Below, one piece after another: positions 11,125 through 22,968 of a stretch of DNA of 64,000 nt. The position numbers were made by a program, and so were the translations under genes. Source of the DNA: Paraphoma chrysanthemicola (Eukaryota > Ascomycota > Dothideomycetes > Pleosporales > Phaeosphaeriaceae); the NCBI GenBank assembly GCA_020744225.1, contig JAGMWG010000023.1, positions 186,001 to 250,000 of the forward strand, written 5' to 3'. The notes beneath the pieces are model-generated. The model searched no databases. It was not told the DNA's origin and saw only the letters and a program-made list of their open reading frames with translations. How positions within the stretch are numbered: the stretch's first letter is position 1; each line of letters opens with the position of its first letter.

Positions 11125-12765
11125 CTACAATTTCTCCCTGTCGTTGCCCCATCTCACATGTATACCAGGCACAATCGCTGCGAACCGACCGCACAGCAAC
11201 ATGAAGATGGCAAGCACTCCACAGAGAGCTGAATTGATCTTTTTCCCTCGCAGGAACAGCCAACCAAAAGTGAAGAGTACGCATAACAGCATAAGAACCA
11301 GAAGCATCTCGGCCCCAGAAAATCTCGTTACTTGTTTGTCTTCTGAGATGCGAAGCGGCTCTCCTTGCTTCTTCTTGACCCAATCTCGCCACTTCCGTGC
11401 GGCATTGATAGTCCTCAACGCAACACGTATGTCATTGGGTCGCGCTTCGAAGACGTCGTTCGCATCAGTGTCGAACGCCTCACCATTGGGCAGGCCAAGG
11501 AAGTCCGTATCTTCCGTGCTCGTTGGAAAGGATATGCCGTGATGGATGCTTGGGGCTCGGTTTAGCTCGGGCCTCGTTTGTACCATCCGCTGCCAGTCGA
11601 TTCTGCGAAGTGGCGCATCAGCTTGGCGACAAGCATCAGGCAGTTTTTCCGCAAGTCTTTCGATTTGCTCATTGCTCAGATCGCTGGCTTTGAAGGAGAA
11701 TCGAAGTAGCAACGATGAGAGCTCCGGATCCTTATTGATGAATGTGTCCTCCGCACTGACAGACTGGTCTAGGCGTCCTAGTTGTACGGTCCGCTTGAAA
11801 GTGCGGAGACGGTCCCATGATAAACAAGCTTGCGACTTACGCTTCGTGTTGATCCTTTCACAAAGCTGGGTCAACAGAAACGTGCCTCCCTTCGCTTCTT
11901 TCAGCAGTTCTGTAAGCGAGCTGCACAAGGCAGCTGTGAAGGAATTCTGACCAGGTCCGCATGTTGGTGCATCAGCGGCGGACGCTGCGAGGAGTTGATA
12001 AGTCCGCTGCGTCGGAGTTCTGCACTTCATTCCTGCCGTGCTCGCCATGCAACAATCAAGGATGGACAGAGCATCGCCGTCCATGAGAAACCGTATCGGT
12101 TCTTCAGCGCTATTCCAGAAAGCTGTGGGCAGATGACGTCCGCTAGTGTCTGTAAAATCTTGGTTTCTAAGTTGTGTTAGAACAATTTTAAAATGTTTGA
12201 GTCGTTGCTTACGCAGAAAGTTCTAGATCATTTAATCCGCTCTGGTCTCCATGACCCGTGTAATAGAAGATTAGCAAATTATTAGGACCGTCATGTTCAT
12301 GAATGTGCTCCAGTATCGCGCGGTTGAGATCTATCTGCGGCTTCTTATGGTTCTTGATTGAGTGAACTTTACACTCGTAGCCAAATTCTTCGTCGAAGAT
12401 GGCTCTGAGTCGTTCGATCTGCGTGGTTATGTAAGCCAGTTTCATAAGGCAGACATGGTGGAGACGCTCACCTCTTCCGTGTGGCCCTTGAAGTCGTCGA
12501 TTATTTCGTGCCACCGGATGATCAAGACAGCCACCTTCAGGTATCCATTTGGTAATTGCAGAGCCTCATTAGAACCCTTCTGAAATATGGCTTGTCTGAC
12601 AGCCTCCCTCTGAGTTCCTCGTTGGTCGCTTTCAGGTCCTGGCGGCAGGCCAGACCCAGCGGCAGCAACCGCTCCGGTGTTTTTCGTGGACGGCTTTGAT
12701 GGAGGTGGCCTTGCGAGCTGGCCGGAATGTGCAGGTCGGACGACTAGGGGACGCCGTGTTGCCAT
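11125..12765 (-). CDS. Caspase-like (peptidase C14 fold) protein with C-terminal TM helices
   Basis: Three exons (12765-12472, 12418-12213, 12166-11125) with 53- and 46-nt introns give 513 aa. Residues about 75-240 form a caspase-like p20 domain. The catalytic His is in F-Y-Y-T-G-H-G (His154) and the Cys in I-L-D-C-C (Cys205/206), preceded by T-A-F-W-N-S-A-E-E-P as in fungal caspase-domain proteins. The N-terminal 50 residues are Pro/Ser/Gly-rich and disordered. The C-terminus has two hydrophobic helices (about 453-474 and 480-500), so the protein is probably membrane-anchored with the protease domain on the cytosolic side. It lacks the metacaspase D-x-C-H-S-G form of the Cys box. A GTAAGT inside exon 3 was not used because splicing there breaks the frame. 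Confidence 0.8.
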
Positions 12766-13938
12766 TGTGTATCATTGTACAAGCATTGTTTGGGTGGCAA
12801 AGGAGGGCGCGCCCTCTTTTGAATAGCATTTGGTACACCCCGTTCGATGATGATCTTGTGTGGCTATACAAAGGTGCCTTGGTTAGCAAAACCGTTGAAA
12901 CTCTGCCACAAAATGGGAGATAGAATGCCTCGTAGCCTGCTTGGTTGCAGCCCCGGGTTGATTGGCCATTCGACCCTGACAAGAGGTGTACCCGATGGCG
13001 CCACAGGATTGCCCCTGCCAATCACATTCAGAATCTGCCCACCACTACGATAATTCATACAGTCTTGTGTCTGGAGGACCAACGGTCAAGGGCGATTTTG
13101 AGGCTCAAAAGCCCAAGGAGGGACGGTCCGTCTGATGACGGCACATACTGATGCTCTACCACACTGCCGATAGCCTGCTCCCTGGTTCAGCCCCTCCCAT
13201 TAAGAGGTGCGAGTGCGCCTTTCACGGAGCCTCGATGCCTGAGGCCTTCTACTCCCACTGATTTACGGAAACGTTACTCGATTGCGCTCCGGTCAAGGTA
13301 ACTAGCAATACAATGTCGGATAAGGTAGGGTTACACAGCCCCCACCATGCTGCACATGATCTCACTGACCGGTGGGGCTGACTTTGCGCAGAGAGATACC
13401 AGCCCAGAAGAGGAGAGAGAAAAGTCCCAAGTCCGACAGGCAGCGAAGGTGCCGGTAGTGAGCTTGACGTCGGCGCGATCGCATTCCACAACTGATTCAT
13501 GACTTAGCGCGAACCCGCTTTCGAAGTCGGAGACGGGGTGCAGATGCGTGTTACGGAAACCGGAGCCGACGCCAAAATCCGAACCTTCTTCAAAAAGTTC
13601 ACAATTGCCGCTCGACGTACCGTCTCAGGCCATTGGCAGTATCAGCTCACTGATCTGAACACAAATGCGCTGTACAAGGCAGGCCAATGGTACCCTGAGA
13701 ATAGCCTCACAAGAAGCACGTAGCATGGCTTATTTGCCCTCTTTTACGATCTGAAGTAAACGGGTTTCACGCCGTAGCTATAGTCCTCCAGTCTGCATAC
13801 TCTGGGTAGTTCAGCCTCGCTCTCACACGACAGCATATAAGGGCGAACCATTAGTAGAAATCCTCATAATCACTCTTTCTACAATCCTCATTGCCTCCTT
13901 CACACCTTGTACTATTGTTTGCATCGTCTTTTGTCTTC
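12766..13938. other. Intergenic, no supported gene
   Basis: Only short overlapping ORFs without recognisable features. The stretch separates the caspase-like gene (minus strand) from the DUF6594 gene (plus strand) and presumably carries both promoters. Confidence 0.4.
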
Positions 13939-15241
13939 ATGTCTTCATATCCACTGGCCGGCAACAGCAATGAAGCCAAACCTGGCACGAATCAGCCTCA
14001 AATCTCTGGGGATGCTATCATCGACATAGATAGCCGAGTCACTACGGGCGTGGACATGGGGCCGCATCGTATGTCAGGAATTGGTACTATTGCTCAAAGA
14101 CGTCTTGCTGACCATGTAGCACCGTTATCATCAATTGCTAGTGCTAAACACGAGATTACGAGCACAATAACTGTTCCACGTGAGTATAGTCGTAGCTGCG
14201 TGTTGTCTTTATCCAAATCTTAATCTAAGTTTAGTCCAAGACTTTCCCATTGGCGTGCCATTGCAGGCTGCTTTCCAGTCGAGCGAGTCGAGCTGGTCAA
14301 TATATAGAGGCTTTAGCTACCTTCATTCACGCGTCATCATCGAATTACAGGATGAGCTGCGTTGTTTGGAGAAGAAGCTCACGGATGCTGACGAGATGGA
14401 TCTCGAAAATGGCGACGGCAAACGCATAAGGTCACGAGAAAGCGATCTAGCATATGCGCAGCGCGAGAAGACTGAAAGCATGCGAGCCCAGCTGATAAGC
14501 ACTATACGTGATAAGCTCATCAATTATGGTCAGTATTATGCTGCACTGCAAATTATGCTCCACTGCAACGTCAATCGCAACTCCGAGCTAACGACATCTA
14601 GACGAGTTACTCGTGAAAGCTCGCGAACTTAACGCCTTTCAACGACCATCAAAGCGGGACTACCGCAGCTTTCGTACCTGGTTCTGGAACGTCAAACCAC
14701 TCAACTATGAGCCTGAAGAAGAATTCATCAAGCGCAAGGAAGATCTGATCTCCCTGCGTCATGGTCGAGAATGGTCCGGTTTTGACGGCTTCATCGAATC
14801 TTGCATTCGCAAAGTGCACTGCCGGTTCACACAAGTACGATTTTACGTCTGAAATAAGCATGACCAAACTAACGGTAGATGTAGAAGCTTTTTGCAACGA
14901 AAGAGCTACGAGATAAGACTAATGATGAACATGTGTACTACTACTCGCAATCTCGTATCGAGAAGCTGGTCGGTCTCATCATCACGTTTATCATTTTCGT
15001 ACTTCTGGTATTGCCTGTTGTCGCCATGTACAAACTGACCTCTCTCGGAGACCGCAGCTCGACGTTCGATACAGTAGGTATCATGGTCGTCTTCACCTTG
15101 TTGTTCTCTGCTGCCATGAGTCTTCTGACAAAGGCAAAAAGGCATGAATTGTTTGCGGCCAGTGCAGCCTACTGTGCAGTTCTGGTTGTGTTCATTTCAA
15201 ACTTCAGCAATGGAGATGGAGGCCGGCTTTTGGTTTCGTGA
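13939..15241 (+). CDS. DUF6594 membrane protein
   Basis: Four exons (13939-14179, 14235-14528, 14602-14834, 14885-15241) give 374 aa. The N-terminal about 80 residues are hydrophilic and low in structure. A helical domain follows with I-Y-R-G-F-S-Y-L-H-S-R and L-Q-D-E-L-R-C-L-E-K-K-L, then R-K-E-D-L-I-S-L-R-H-G-R-E. The end holds three closely spaced membrane helices starting at S-R-I-E-K-L-V-G. This is the standard layout of the fungal DUF6594 family, whose role is unknown. Introns are 50-73 nt, and each junction restores a family motif (for example I-N-Y-D-E-L-L-V). The chosen ATG at 13939 is the first Met; the frame upstream lacks an ATG. Confidence 0.85.
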
Positions 15242-15869
15242 AAGGTGTCTAAGCACTCCACCGTGAGAGCCATGCTCGCATGTCTGGGCATACTGGCGCC
15301 TTTAGAAACCATCTAGGAAAGTTGTCCTTTGGTTTCATTGTCTGTGTTTTCTTCATTGTTATAGATTCCGACCACTTGATGATAGCGGGTCGTCATGAAT
15401 TAGTTACTTTTCCACTGCTATCTCCTTATACCTCATCTTGAACAGGATTATAGCGCGGTTTCGCTTCTTGCTGGGTGCTTCTTTTGGCTTGATGCCGTAA
15501 GGATAGCTTAATACTTAATCATTTTCGGCTCCCAATTCAAGTCACATGACCCGGACAGACCTCTTCATAAGGCACTAAATTGTTAGCATCGTGATGCGGC
15601 AGCAGATATCCGACCCCACATTTATCCGATACCCACATTTTCCCATTCAGATGGTCCCGGCGCTTGCTTGCAGCCTTCGTTAACTCCGATATACACCAGC
15701 GCATTACCAGGAGGATACGCGTGAATCTGGATACAGGTTTGTATACTCAAAAGGAATTCTATCAGCTGTACATGGATTCTTCAATTAAAATTTCCAATTG
15801 TTAGCACAACAATCTGATACCTCAATCTCATAACAGAACTCAACACAACCCGACTCAAAACCACTCACC
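15242..15869. other. Intergenic, nothing recognised
   Basis: About 630 nt between two plus-strand genes with no ORF of note. The A/T- and C-rich stretch just before 15870 looks like the leader of the next gene. Confidence 0.4.
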
Positions 15870-16739
15870 ATGGCCACCAAATGCATCGTCCTCATTACAG
15901 GTGGCAACACAGGCATAGGATACGAGACCATCAAAGCACTGTACGCCTCTCCCCAACCACACACTGTCCTTATGGGCAGTCGCTCCCTCGACAAAGCCGC
16001 CGCCGCAATCTCCACGCTGAAAAGCGAAATCCCAGAAAGCAATTCTGAGATTATTCCCATCCAAATCAACATCGAGTCCGACGCTAGCATCAATGCGGCA
16101 TTCACTCGAGTCTCTACAGATTATGGACGGATCGACACCCTCGTAAACAACGCCGGTCCGTCGCAATCCTCAAACACCCATATCTACATCCAGTAGTAAT
16201 AACTAACAATTCACTCAGGTGCCGCATTCGACACCCCATCCTCCCCTCTCCCACTCCGTGAGTCTTGGGCAGCTACGTTCTCCCTAAACATCACAAGCAC
16301 ACACATCTTCACCACAACCTTCATTCCCCTCCTCCTACTTTCTCCCACTCCTCGTCTCCTCTTCATAACATCCGGCCTCTCATCTCTCCACACATCCTCC
16401 GCTGGCCGCACATCAAAATCCGCGCCCAGCACGACAAGTCGCGGGTGGCCCAAACCCGGCGGCGCAGCGCACATGCTTGCGTACCGGAGCAGCAAGTGTG
16501 CGCTTAATATGGTCATGTTAGAATGGAAGAGGGTGCTGGAACCGGATGGCGTCAAGGTGTATGGGATCAGTCCAGGGTTTTTGGCGACGGGGTTGGGGGG
16601 TATGGGGAGGGAGTATATGGCTAGTGTGGGGGCGGGAGAGGCGAGCGTTGGTGGTGAGTTCGTGAAGCGGGTTGTGGAGGGAGAGAGGGATGGGGATGAG
16701 GGGAGGGTGATCAATAAAGATGGGGTGCAGGAATGGTAG
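15870..16739 (+). CDS. Short-chain dehydrogenase/reductase
   Basis: Two exons (15870-16155, 16219-16739) joined across a 63-nt intron give 268 aa. The cofactor motif is T-G-G-N-T-G-I-G near the N-terminus, followed by G-S-R-S (Arg after beta-2 suggests NADPH). V-N-N-A-G is split exactly at the intron. The active site shows S-G in F-I-T-S-G and Y-R-S-S-K (YxxxK), then V-Y-G-I-S-P-G-F. The layout fits classical SDRs of the carbonyl-reductase type, which reduce small ketones or aldehydes. Substrate cannot be inferred, and neighbours give no pathway link. The C-terminus after the catalytic core is Gly- and Glu-rich and weakly conserved. Confidence 0.9.
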
Positions 16740-16889
16740 GTAGATGAGTTGAACAGGAAGTGGAATTGGACAAGGGTTGGTGTGGGGTGTGAGGGAATGA
16801 GTGAGGGGTAGGAAATAGGGAAAGAGTGATTAGGAAATAGCTATTTTCGAATGTTCTTGTGATTATGATACTCTAAAGAGCGTGCACAT

Positions 16890-18095
16890 TTACATGCACT
16901 GAGAATAGTAGTCGCCATTCTTAACACACTTGCTTCCACTCGCACAAACAGTGCAGCCCGAATACGTCAACCCACCACACTGTCCATACTTCGCAACCTC
17001 ACAGGCCGGCACTCCTGGCACGTTTGTAGGTGTTGTTGAAGGAGCAGCAGCAGCACTGGTGACAAGCGTAGTCGGAACGGGATCAGGAGTGGTTGGTGCA
17101 TTACCAGTACCATCCCAGACGGCTGGGCCGGGAATTTGGTCTACTATTTGTGAGGATGTGGATGGCGGTTGAATATATGTGTGAACTTACATGTGGTAGC
17201 CTTCATGGCATCGGCGGAGTCAATGTTGAATGCAATGCCGGGCTCTGTGCCAGTGTATGCGCCGGGAAACGATACGAGTGCTGCTGCGGGAGGCGAGACG
17301 GCACCGGAGCCTGTGACAGTGAACTGGGCGCATTCGGGGTAGACTCGGAAAGATTAGCATGATTATGCGGACTTGCTCAAAAGAGGCTTACACTGTGGGT
17401 TGTTGGCTTGGTGGAGCGCCAGGAGCTCGTGACGAATGAGATAGTTGCCCGGAGCCAGGGTAGCAGGAATCGTGCTCGTCCAGACGAGAGTCTCCAAGAT
17501 AGTGTCACCAGCCCATTTCCCGGCGTTCTGGGTACCTGAAACTAGGCCTTGGTGGTCAATCTTGAACCACACCTTGCCAGCTCCATCGAAGCCGTCGCAA
17601 GAGCCTGGGCACTTGGCCATGTATACCATGACCGCGGCTGGCCGATGTGTCCCTACGATAATATGTCAGGGTGATGATCATGCATCGTGTCGGGTATCGG
17701 TATTCTTACATTGCTTCCAGTGCGCCGTGAGCTTCTGTCCGGCGGCGACAGTACCTGTCACACCGGTGCCGAGAGCGCCAGCGTTGTTGCATCGGATGTT
17801 GACTGACTTTCCGACGTCAGCCACTACTGTGAATGCCTCATGATAAATGCTTACAGTGAGATCTTTGATCAGAAGGGGATCATAGCCAGGGTACTGGCGT
17901 TGAAGAGACTTCTGGCCCGAGGCCGAGTTGTATGGCAACCATCTGCATTTTGTGAGACATGGTTCGCCATTCCACAGACTCCGTTTCGTACCCTTGATAT
18001 GTTGTGCTTCCAACCAGGTAGTAATCAACGCCACCGTGAGCACTCGCTGTTGTGAGCAGTGAAGCTGCCGTTGCGAAGGCTGTGGAAATTTTCAT
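16890..18095 (-). CDS. AA9 lytic polysaccharide monooxygenase with CBM1
   Basis: Six exons (18095-17992, 17942-17855, 17806-17710, 17652-17392, 17343-17191, 17143-16890) give 318 aa. A 19-residue signal peptide ends right before His20, which becomes the N-terminal copper-binding histidine. The second copper His lies in Q-W-T-H-R-P and the axial Tyr in N-P-Q-F-Y-P-E-C-A-Q, the family pattern. The Cys pairs typical of AA9 are visible (I-R-C-N-N; A-K-C-P-G-S-C). A Pro/Thr/Ala linker follows, then a C-terminal CBM1 (about residues 283-318) with Y-G-Q-C-G-G and Y-Y-S-Q-C. The enzyme oxidatively cleaves cellulose or related beta-glucans outside the cell; CBM1 anchors it to crystalline cellulose. 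Introns are 48-57 nt. Confidence 0.93.
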
Positions 18096-18896
18096 TATGA
18101 ACTTGTGCTGTACTGAACGCTCCGGAAAGAAGAGAAGAGACGCTGATTGATGTGCGGATTGTGAAGAGAGTATACTACCTCCAACCAGCAAGAAGATCAT
18201 CCTTGATATATACCCTCCCTATCCTTGGACTCTCCAGGCACACCTCGCGTGACAAGCCCGGATATTGCTACGCTTCCAGCAACCAAATCTCCACAACAAC
18301 GTGACATCAACGCCTATGCAGCTCGGTTCACACGCAGTGTCCATAGTAGCCGTTGGTATCCCCGGATTCTATGGGTGGCCAGAGCTCTGCGTAACAGGTT
18401 CATAAAGGGTAAAGGAAGCTGACTTTTACCAATGCAACCAATCACGCAGAGGAACAGGGCTGATGCTTCGTGCAGTCGCTTGGTCCGCCGGGTGAGGTCG
18501 CCGCTTGTCGAAGTTCGATATATGAGCTGCGCAGGGATCGAAATAGCCGGAACACCTAGTCCGGGGTCGAACTGGTAACGTGCGCATATCTCTTCATGTT
18601 TGGTATATGAGGTGTGGGCCGTGCATACTGAGTGAAATCTTGAATGATTTCTGATGATGCTTGGTAGTAGATAGTACGTGTAGATCGATGCTTGAGATTC
18701 CCGCAATCCGGAACTCGGGTTTGACTATATCTAGGATCCGAAGCACCGGCTCGTGACTGCGAAGTGATTAACCAGAAGGTCTACCTTTTCGATTTGAACG
18801 TTTACTAAAGCTTTTGACTAAAGCAGAAAGCGGCGTTCGCTTATGCATGAAATCCTCGTGATTCGGCAGATTGCGAGTCATCCGGCACGCATGACT
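18096..18896. other. Intergenic, no supported gene
   Basis: Promoter side of the AA9 gene plus further sequence with only short unrecognised ORFs. Confidence 0.4.
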
Positions 18897-19165
18897 TCAG
18901 CACACCCTTACACTTTGCGGAGAAGCCCTGTCCGATAGAAACCTTAGACCACGTTCTGACAGGAGAGAAACCTGGGTGGAAAGCTTGGCTCTACCGACGT
19001 GCGTGTGCTCGCCCGGGGAAAGGCATGTTTTTTGAGTAACGGAAGTCTCGACGGTCAAGGACATCTGCCTAAAGGTAGAAATGCTCGTCCACTGCGATGA
19101 TTTTCTGCTGCGACGCACATGTTTGCTAGTGCAAAGGCCAATGTCAGGAGACATTTGGCAGCCAT
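18897..19165 (-). CDS. Candidate small secreted protein
   Basis: A proposed two-exon gene (19165-19119, 19068-18897) with a 50-nt GTGCGT..TTTAG intron, giving 72 aa. The ATG sits in an optimal context (CCGCCACCATGG on the minus strand). It opens a hydrophobic signal-like segment, M-A-A-K-C-L-L-T-L-A-F-A-L-A. After the join the chain is hydrophilic with T-C-L-S-P-G-E-H-T and ends in V-R-V-C. Small secreted proteins of this size are common in fungi, but I recognise no family. The second exon may be wrong, since alternative frames are also open for short distances. The call rests mainly on the start context and the leader. Confidence 0.35.
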
Positions 19166-19927
19166 GGTGGCGGTTCGTTGTGGGATTGGTCGCTTGACTT
19201 CAAGATAGATTGTCAATACTGCGACGCAGTGGTGCCCATAGTCAGATAAGCAGTAATGGCCGTGGATTCGGAAGTCGCGTGGTCACCGGACTACGGATAT
19301 ATGAGGTACTTTGTAACCTCGATCCAGATCTGTTATTCCTGGTCACGATGACCGCCGCGTCATCGATCCAACATCATTCCGAATAGCTCGATACAACTCG
19401 CTCTCGAAACCGTCGATGAGAATGCGACGACTTGCATGTTGGAATTGATGCTTGTGACAATGGGAAGTGAAGGTGACGAGTCTGCACCCGACAAACATCA
19501 CCAAAGGCGCGCTAGCTGACTAATATCCTGTCATTCAAGGTCCCAACTCTGCGCTCTGGACATTATTACAGTGCAGAACATAACTCGCGACAGCTGTATC
19601 ACCAAAAGAGTTCGTAAGAAATGCATATACTGCAGTGGAATGGAACGGAAACACTTTTATTAGCTATCTCGTTCTCTCAAGCTACCAGGCCCATGTCAAT
19701 CTCCCCAAAGGAAGATGGCACTTGCAGCCCATGGCCGCTGATCCTTCCCGTACCTATGAGAATATCGCAATCAAAAAAGCCAGAAATGAGAAAACCACAG
19801 GCTTCAGAAAGCCTTGTTCTGAAGCCACAAATGGAAACTCAAATGATACCGAAAAAGCCCACAATTTTCACCACGCATATCCTTCGACCTTCTGTCCACC
19901 TCAGTCGAGCAATGGCATCTATCGGTC
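19166..19927. other. Intergenic, nothing recognised
   Basis: Short ORFs on both strands only (for example 19621-19935, plus). They overlap the 3' flank of the next minus-strand gene and have no features. Confidence 0.4.
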
Positions 19928-21638
19928 TCACTTGAGGTACTGATCGGCCTTGCGAGACTGCAGCGTGACTAGTAAGTCGTAGAAGTCCCTGCGCCACTCC
20001 ACGCATTCCAGGTACTCCCACCAGAGGCGCAGCGCAGGAGGCTCGTCAGCATCGGCCTATTGGTATGTTAGATGTGTCTTATGACTTCTCCACATTACTT
20101 TGGTGCGTTGTCGCAAAACTTACCGCGTCGAAAGCATCCAGGATGAACTGCTTCTTGATCATGGCCGTCTTCATATTAGCCTCTCGCTCCCAATCACGGA
20201 GCTCCTCCACGTATTTGCGGATATCGCGAGCCATCTTGTCGTTGAGCTTGACTTCTTCCTCGGACGTGACGGTGGTCGTATCTGCTTCCACGGCAGCAAA
20301 GACGCGGCCAGTGTACTCGGGCTTCTTGAAGAAGTGGTCCTTGAGAGCCTGCGTCATCCATGCCGGGCGAGCCGCAGACGTCAGTTCGACTGACCAGTAT
20401 TCTTTGATATGCTGAGGTACTCTAGCCATCATGGTATCATAGTCAAGCTTGTCGCTCCAGCGGGTTTGTGAGTAATTGCCGTAGTACGCATAGCGGGTGT
20501 GGCCTTGAGAATCCTTCACTTCCACGAACATCGGCACGTCCTTGTAGGAGCAAAGATCTGCTGGCAGGTTGGTGAGATTGTCCTCAGGGGACTCATTGAA
20601 GAATGCCGTGAGCTTGGCGCCATGCTGGCTTGGCTTCTCTGGCAAGTATGGATCGATAGCTGGGCTCAGCATATAGTATGTGCGATCCTTCAAAATGCAC
20701 GGAAACTCGCCAGTGATGAATCTGAGGCCTGGAGACCACTCTGTGCCGCCGAGATGTTGATCGAGGAATGCTGGGTGGAACGTGACCATCTTGTCCGTGG
20801 ATGGGATCCTCGTGGTGGATGGACACGGCGCCAGCGTGGAAACGAAGTGAGGCTTCCATGGAGCCATATCAAGTCCGTGCACAGGTATATCTGGCTGAGC
20901 CGCAGCGGATGTTGCAACATCTTGCTGCATGACTGTGGCCGGGGACAGAGGTGGGCTTAGCGTAGGAGCAGGCACCTGAGCCCTGCTGACGGTATCGACG
21001 GGTCCATCGGTGACAAGAGGGTTGCTGGGGGAGTCGCAGGCACTGGAAAGATCAGGTCAATATTGCAAAAGTTTCCAGAAGGCAGCACTGCAGATAACTT
21101 ACCTGACCGCCATTTTGCCACGCATATGAGGTGGAACCGTCTTCTTGACTGTACCATCACTAGAGGGAGTGGCGACTCGCATGTGCGGAGGCGTAATGCT
21201 GGACTTCTTGGCCGTAACCGTACCATTGGCCTTCTCCACGTCAGCGTGCCTATTTACCGACTTGTGAACTTCGTGAGTAAGCTGCTCAAGCTCTTGCTTG
21301 AGGCGCATGGCATGTCGGTGCGACTCTGCAAGATGCTTCTCTTGAAATGGTCCAACCGACACATCCCAACCACCTCTTTTCAGCTTGTCGACGGAAGAGC
21401 AGAGACCGCGATACTTCTCCGCCAGGTCTTCGAACTCTTCGCGCAGTTCTACATGCCCCTCCTCAAGGTTCAGGATGCGAGCCTCGAGGTAAGGAGATGG
21501 AGGAACGCTCACCTGGCTTGCGATGTGCGACTTTGGCTGCGACCCAGGAGCGTAGCTGATAGCTGTGGGGTTGAGCTTGTTACCGTTCATCATATGAGTG
21601 TAAGAACAGCCAGAAATACTGGGCTCACGGTCGGTCAT
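19928..21638 (-). CDS. Coiled-coil protein with fungal DUF (possibly DUF6697)
   Basis: Three exons (21638-21103, 21042-20124, 20056-19928) give 527 aa. The N-terminal half holds a coiled coil (about residues 55-135, Leu/Glu/Lys heptads such as L-R-E-E-F-E-D-L-A-E-K). Two P-P-H-M-R repeats follow, then a Pro-rich linker. The C-terminal half has a compact domain with F-H-P-A-F-L-D-Q-H-L-G-G, W-S-P-G-L-R-F, a Y-A-Y-Y-G-N-Y block and Y-W-S-V-E-L-T. This resembles a fungal domain of unknown function; I tentatively link it to DUF6697 but am unsure of the number. A TATATAA lies about 95 bp upstream of the start. Start uncertain: the frame is open above 21638, but without an ATG. Function unknown. 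Confidence 0.75.
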
Positions 21639-22968
21639 CAAGTGCTTGAGGGAGATGAGTTGCTCTTTGTCCAGATTGTGGATGGAGAAAGTGTCGTGGG
21701 AGGAGAAGTGGAGGAGCCTCGGGGCCAAGTTTATATACACATAAGGCGGAAGCCTCGCTCATGGCGATGTAATCGGTTCCTCACCATGCTATGGCAGGTG
21801 AGAGAAACAGTAATTCTGCGATCAGTGGTGAGGTTCGACGAAGGGTACAGCCAAACTCAGTACGATCGACTGAGTGAGGTTTGCTTGACGTGGAGTTGTA
21901 TCATATAGCTTGGTCTAGTCTCGTCCACACTCATCCCTGGTGAAGCACCCAATGGTGAATTCCCACGGTGCATGTCTGCCTCATGGTCTCTGGATTGCGA
22001 TGGTCAGTTCGCTGCATGTCTTAGCTTTATCGCTAATCTCACGATGCGGCGGGGCATCGGCTGGATCGGATACTTCCGAAGGCAACAGAATAACGCCGTG
22101 GCCAATTTGCTCTCTTCTCTTCATGGTCTCTTTGCAGCCAGACAGACCACAACAATTTCGGTGTACTTCAAGGATGATTACTCAAGATATGTGGCAGTTG
22201 AGGTACGGACAGCCTGTGGCCCAACAAGCTGGAGAAGCCTCGGATTCAGCCATCTCCTGGCCACATTCTTCAGGAGCTTTCGCATAACCCACCTATTCGG
22301 CGGAGCATATGATCGATCAAAAATAGCGATGATGAGTGATGAGCCACTGCACGAGGATACTTGCTCGCCCATTATGGATCCTTTCGAAGATACTGACACC
22401 TCCTAGTTGGGCCCCTGACCGATGAGGTGTAGTTCTGAAAGGTGTCGGAACACTGACGCTTCTGGCCTTGGGAAGCGGCGTCGAACCGCTTTACCACTCA
22501 GGCAGACGTAGTGTGCACACCATCAATCCCGTCCTAGTTTCGCTGGATTCGACGATGCGATTTCGGCACGTTGCAGCCTTCTGATTGGCCGGTGGTGCGA
22601 GCGCGTCGCGAACATGGACCTCGGAATGGTGACACGCGACCATAACGTCTTCGAGCCGAGCGCATTCTGATGAAAACGCAATCGATCGTGCGAGACACTC
22701 AGCAAGCTTTGGTGAACGATGCTGGAGGTGGACTGTCCGTGGAGCGAGCACCAATGCAGGTACGACGCGACTTAGCAAGGCGCGCTAAGAAATAAGGGTC
22801 CTCCAGTCGGGGCAGGTGTGAGGTCATCCCCCGGGCGGCACGAAATGTCGCTCTCGCTGCTCGACCTCCGCACCGCACGCTTCACTGCAGATCGCCCACG
22901 ACGTTCAGACTTCACATGAGGCCCCGCCATCCGCTCACAGTCTCCCCGGCCGGATTCCTGCATTAGTC
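21639..22968. other. Intergenic; no supported gene
   Basis: Contains the probable TATA box of the minus-strand neighbour near 21731-21737 and several short ORFs. A 144-aa plus-strand ORF at 21972-22406 has no recognisable domain. A tRNA-like D-arm/hairpin at about 22460-22510 was examined and rejected. Confidence 0.4.

Noticed and set aside
11830..11880. GTAAGT..TTTCAAG segment inside exon 3 of the caspase-like gene as an intron
   Set aside because: Removing its 47 nt breaks the frame; the coded residues match what relatives have there.
21972..22406. 144-aa plus-strand ORF upstream of the SAP30-like gene
   Set aside because: Composition and order show no family pattern, and the start context is ordinary. 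Not enough to call a gene.
22460..22510. tRNA-like sequence on the minus strand (CCTGAGTGGT next to AGCGG-TTCGACG-CCGCT)
   Set aside because: The D-arm-like and T-arm-like parts abut with no anticodon arm between them, and no acceptor stem pairs. Probably chance.
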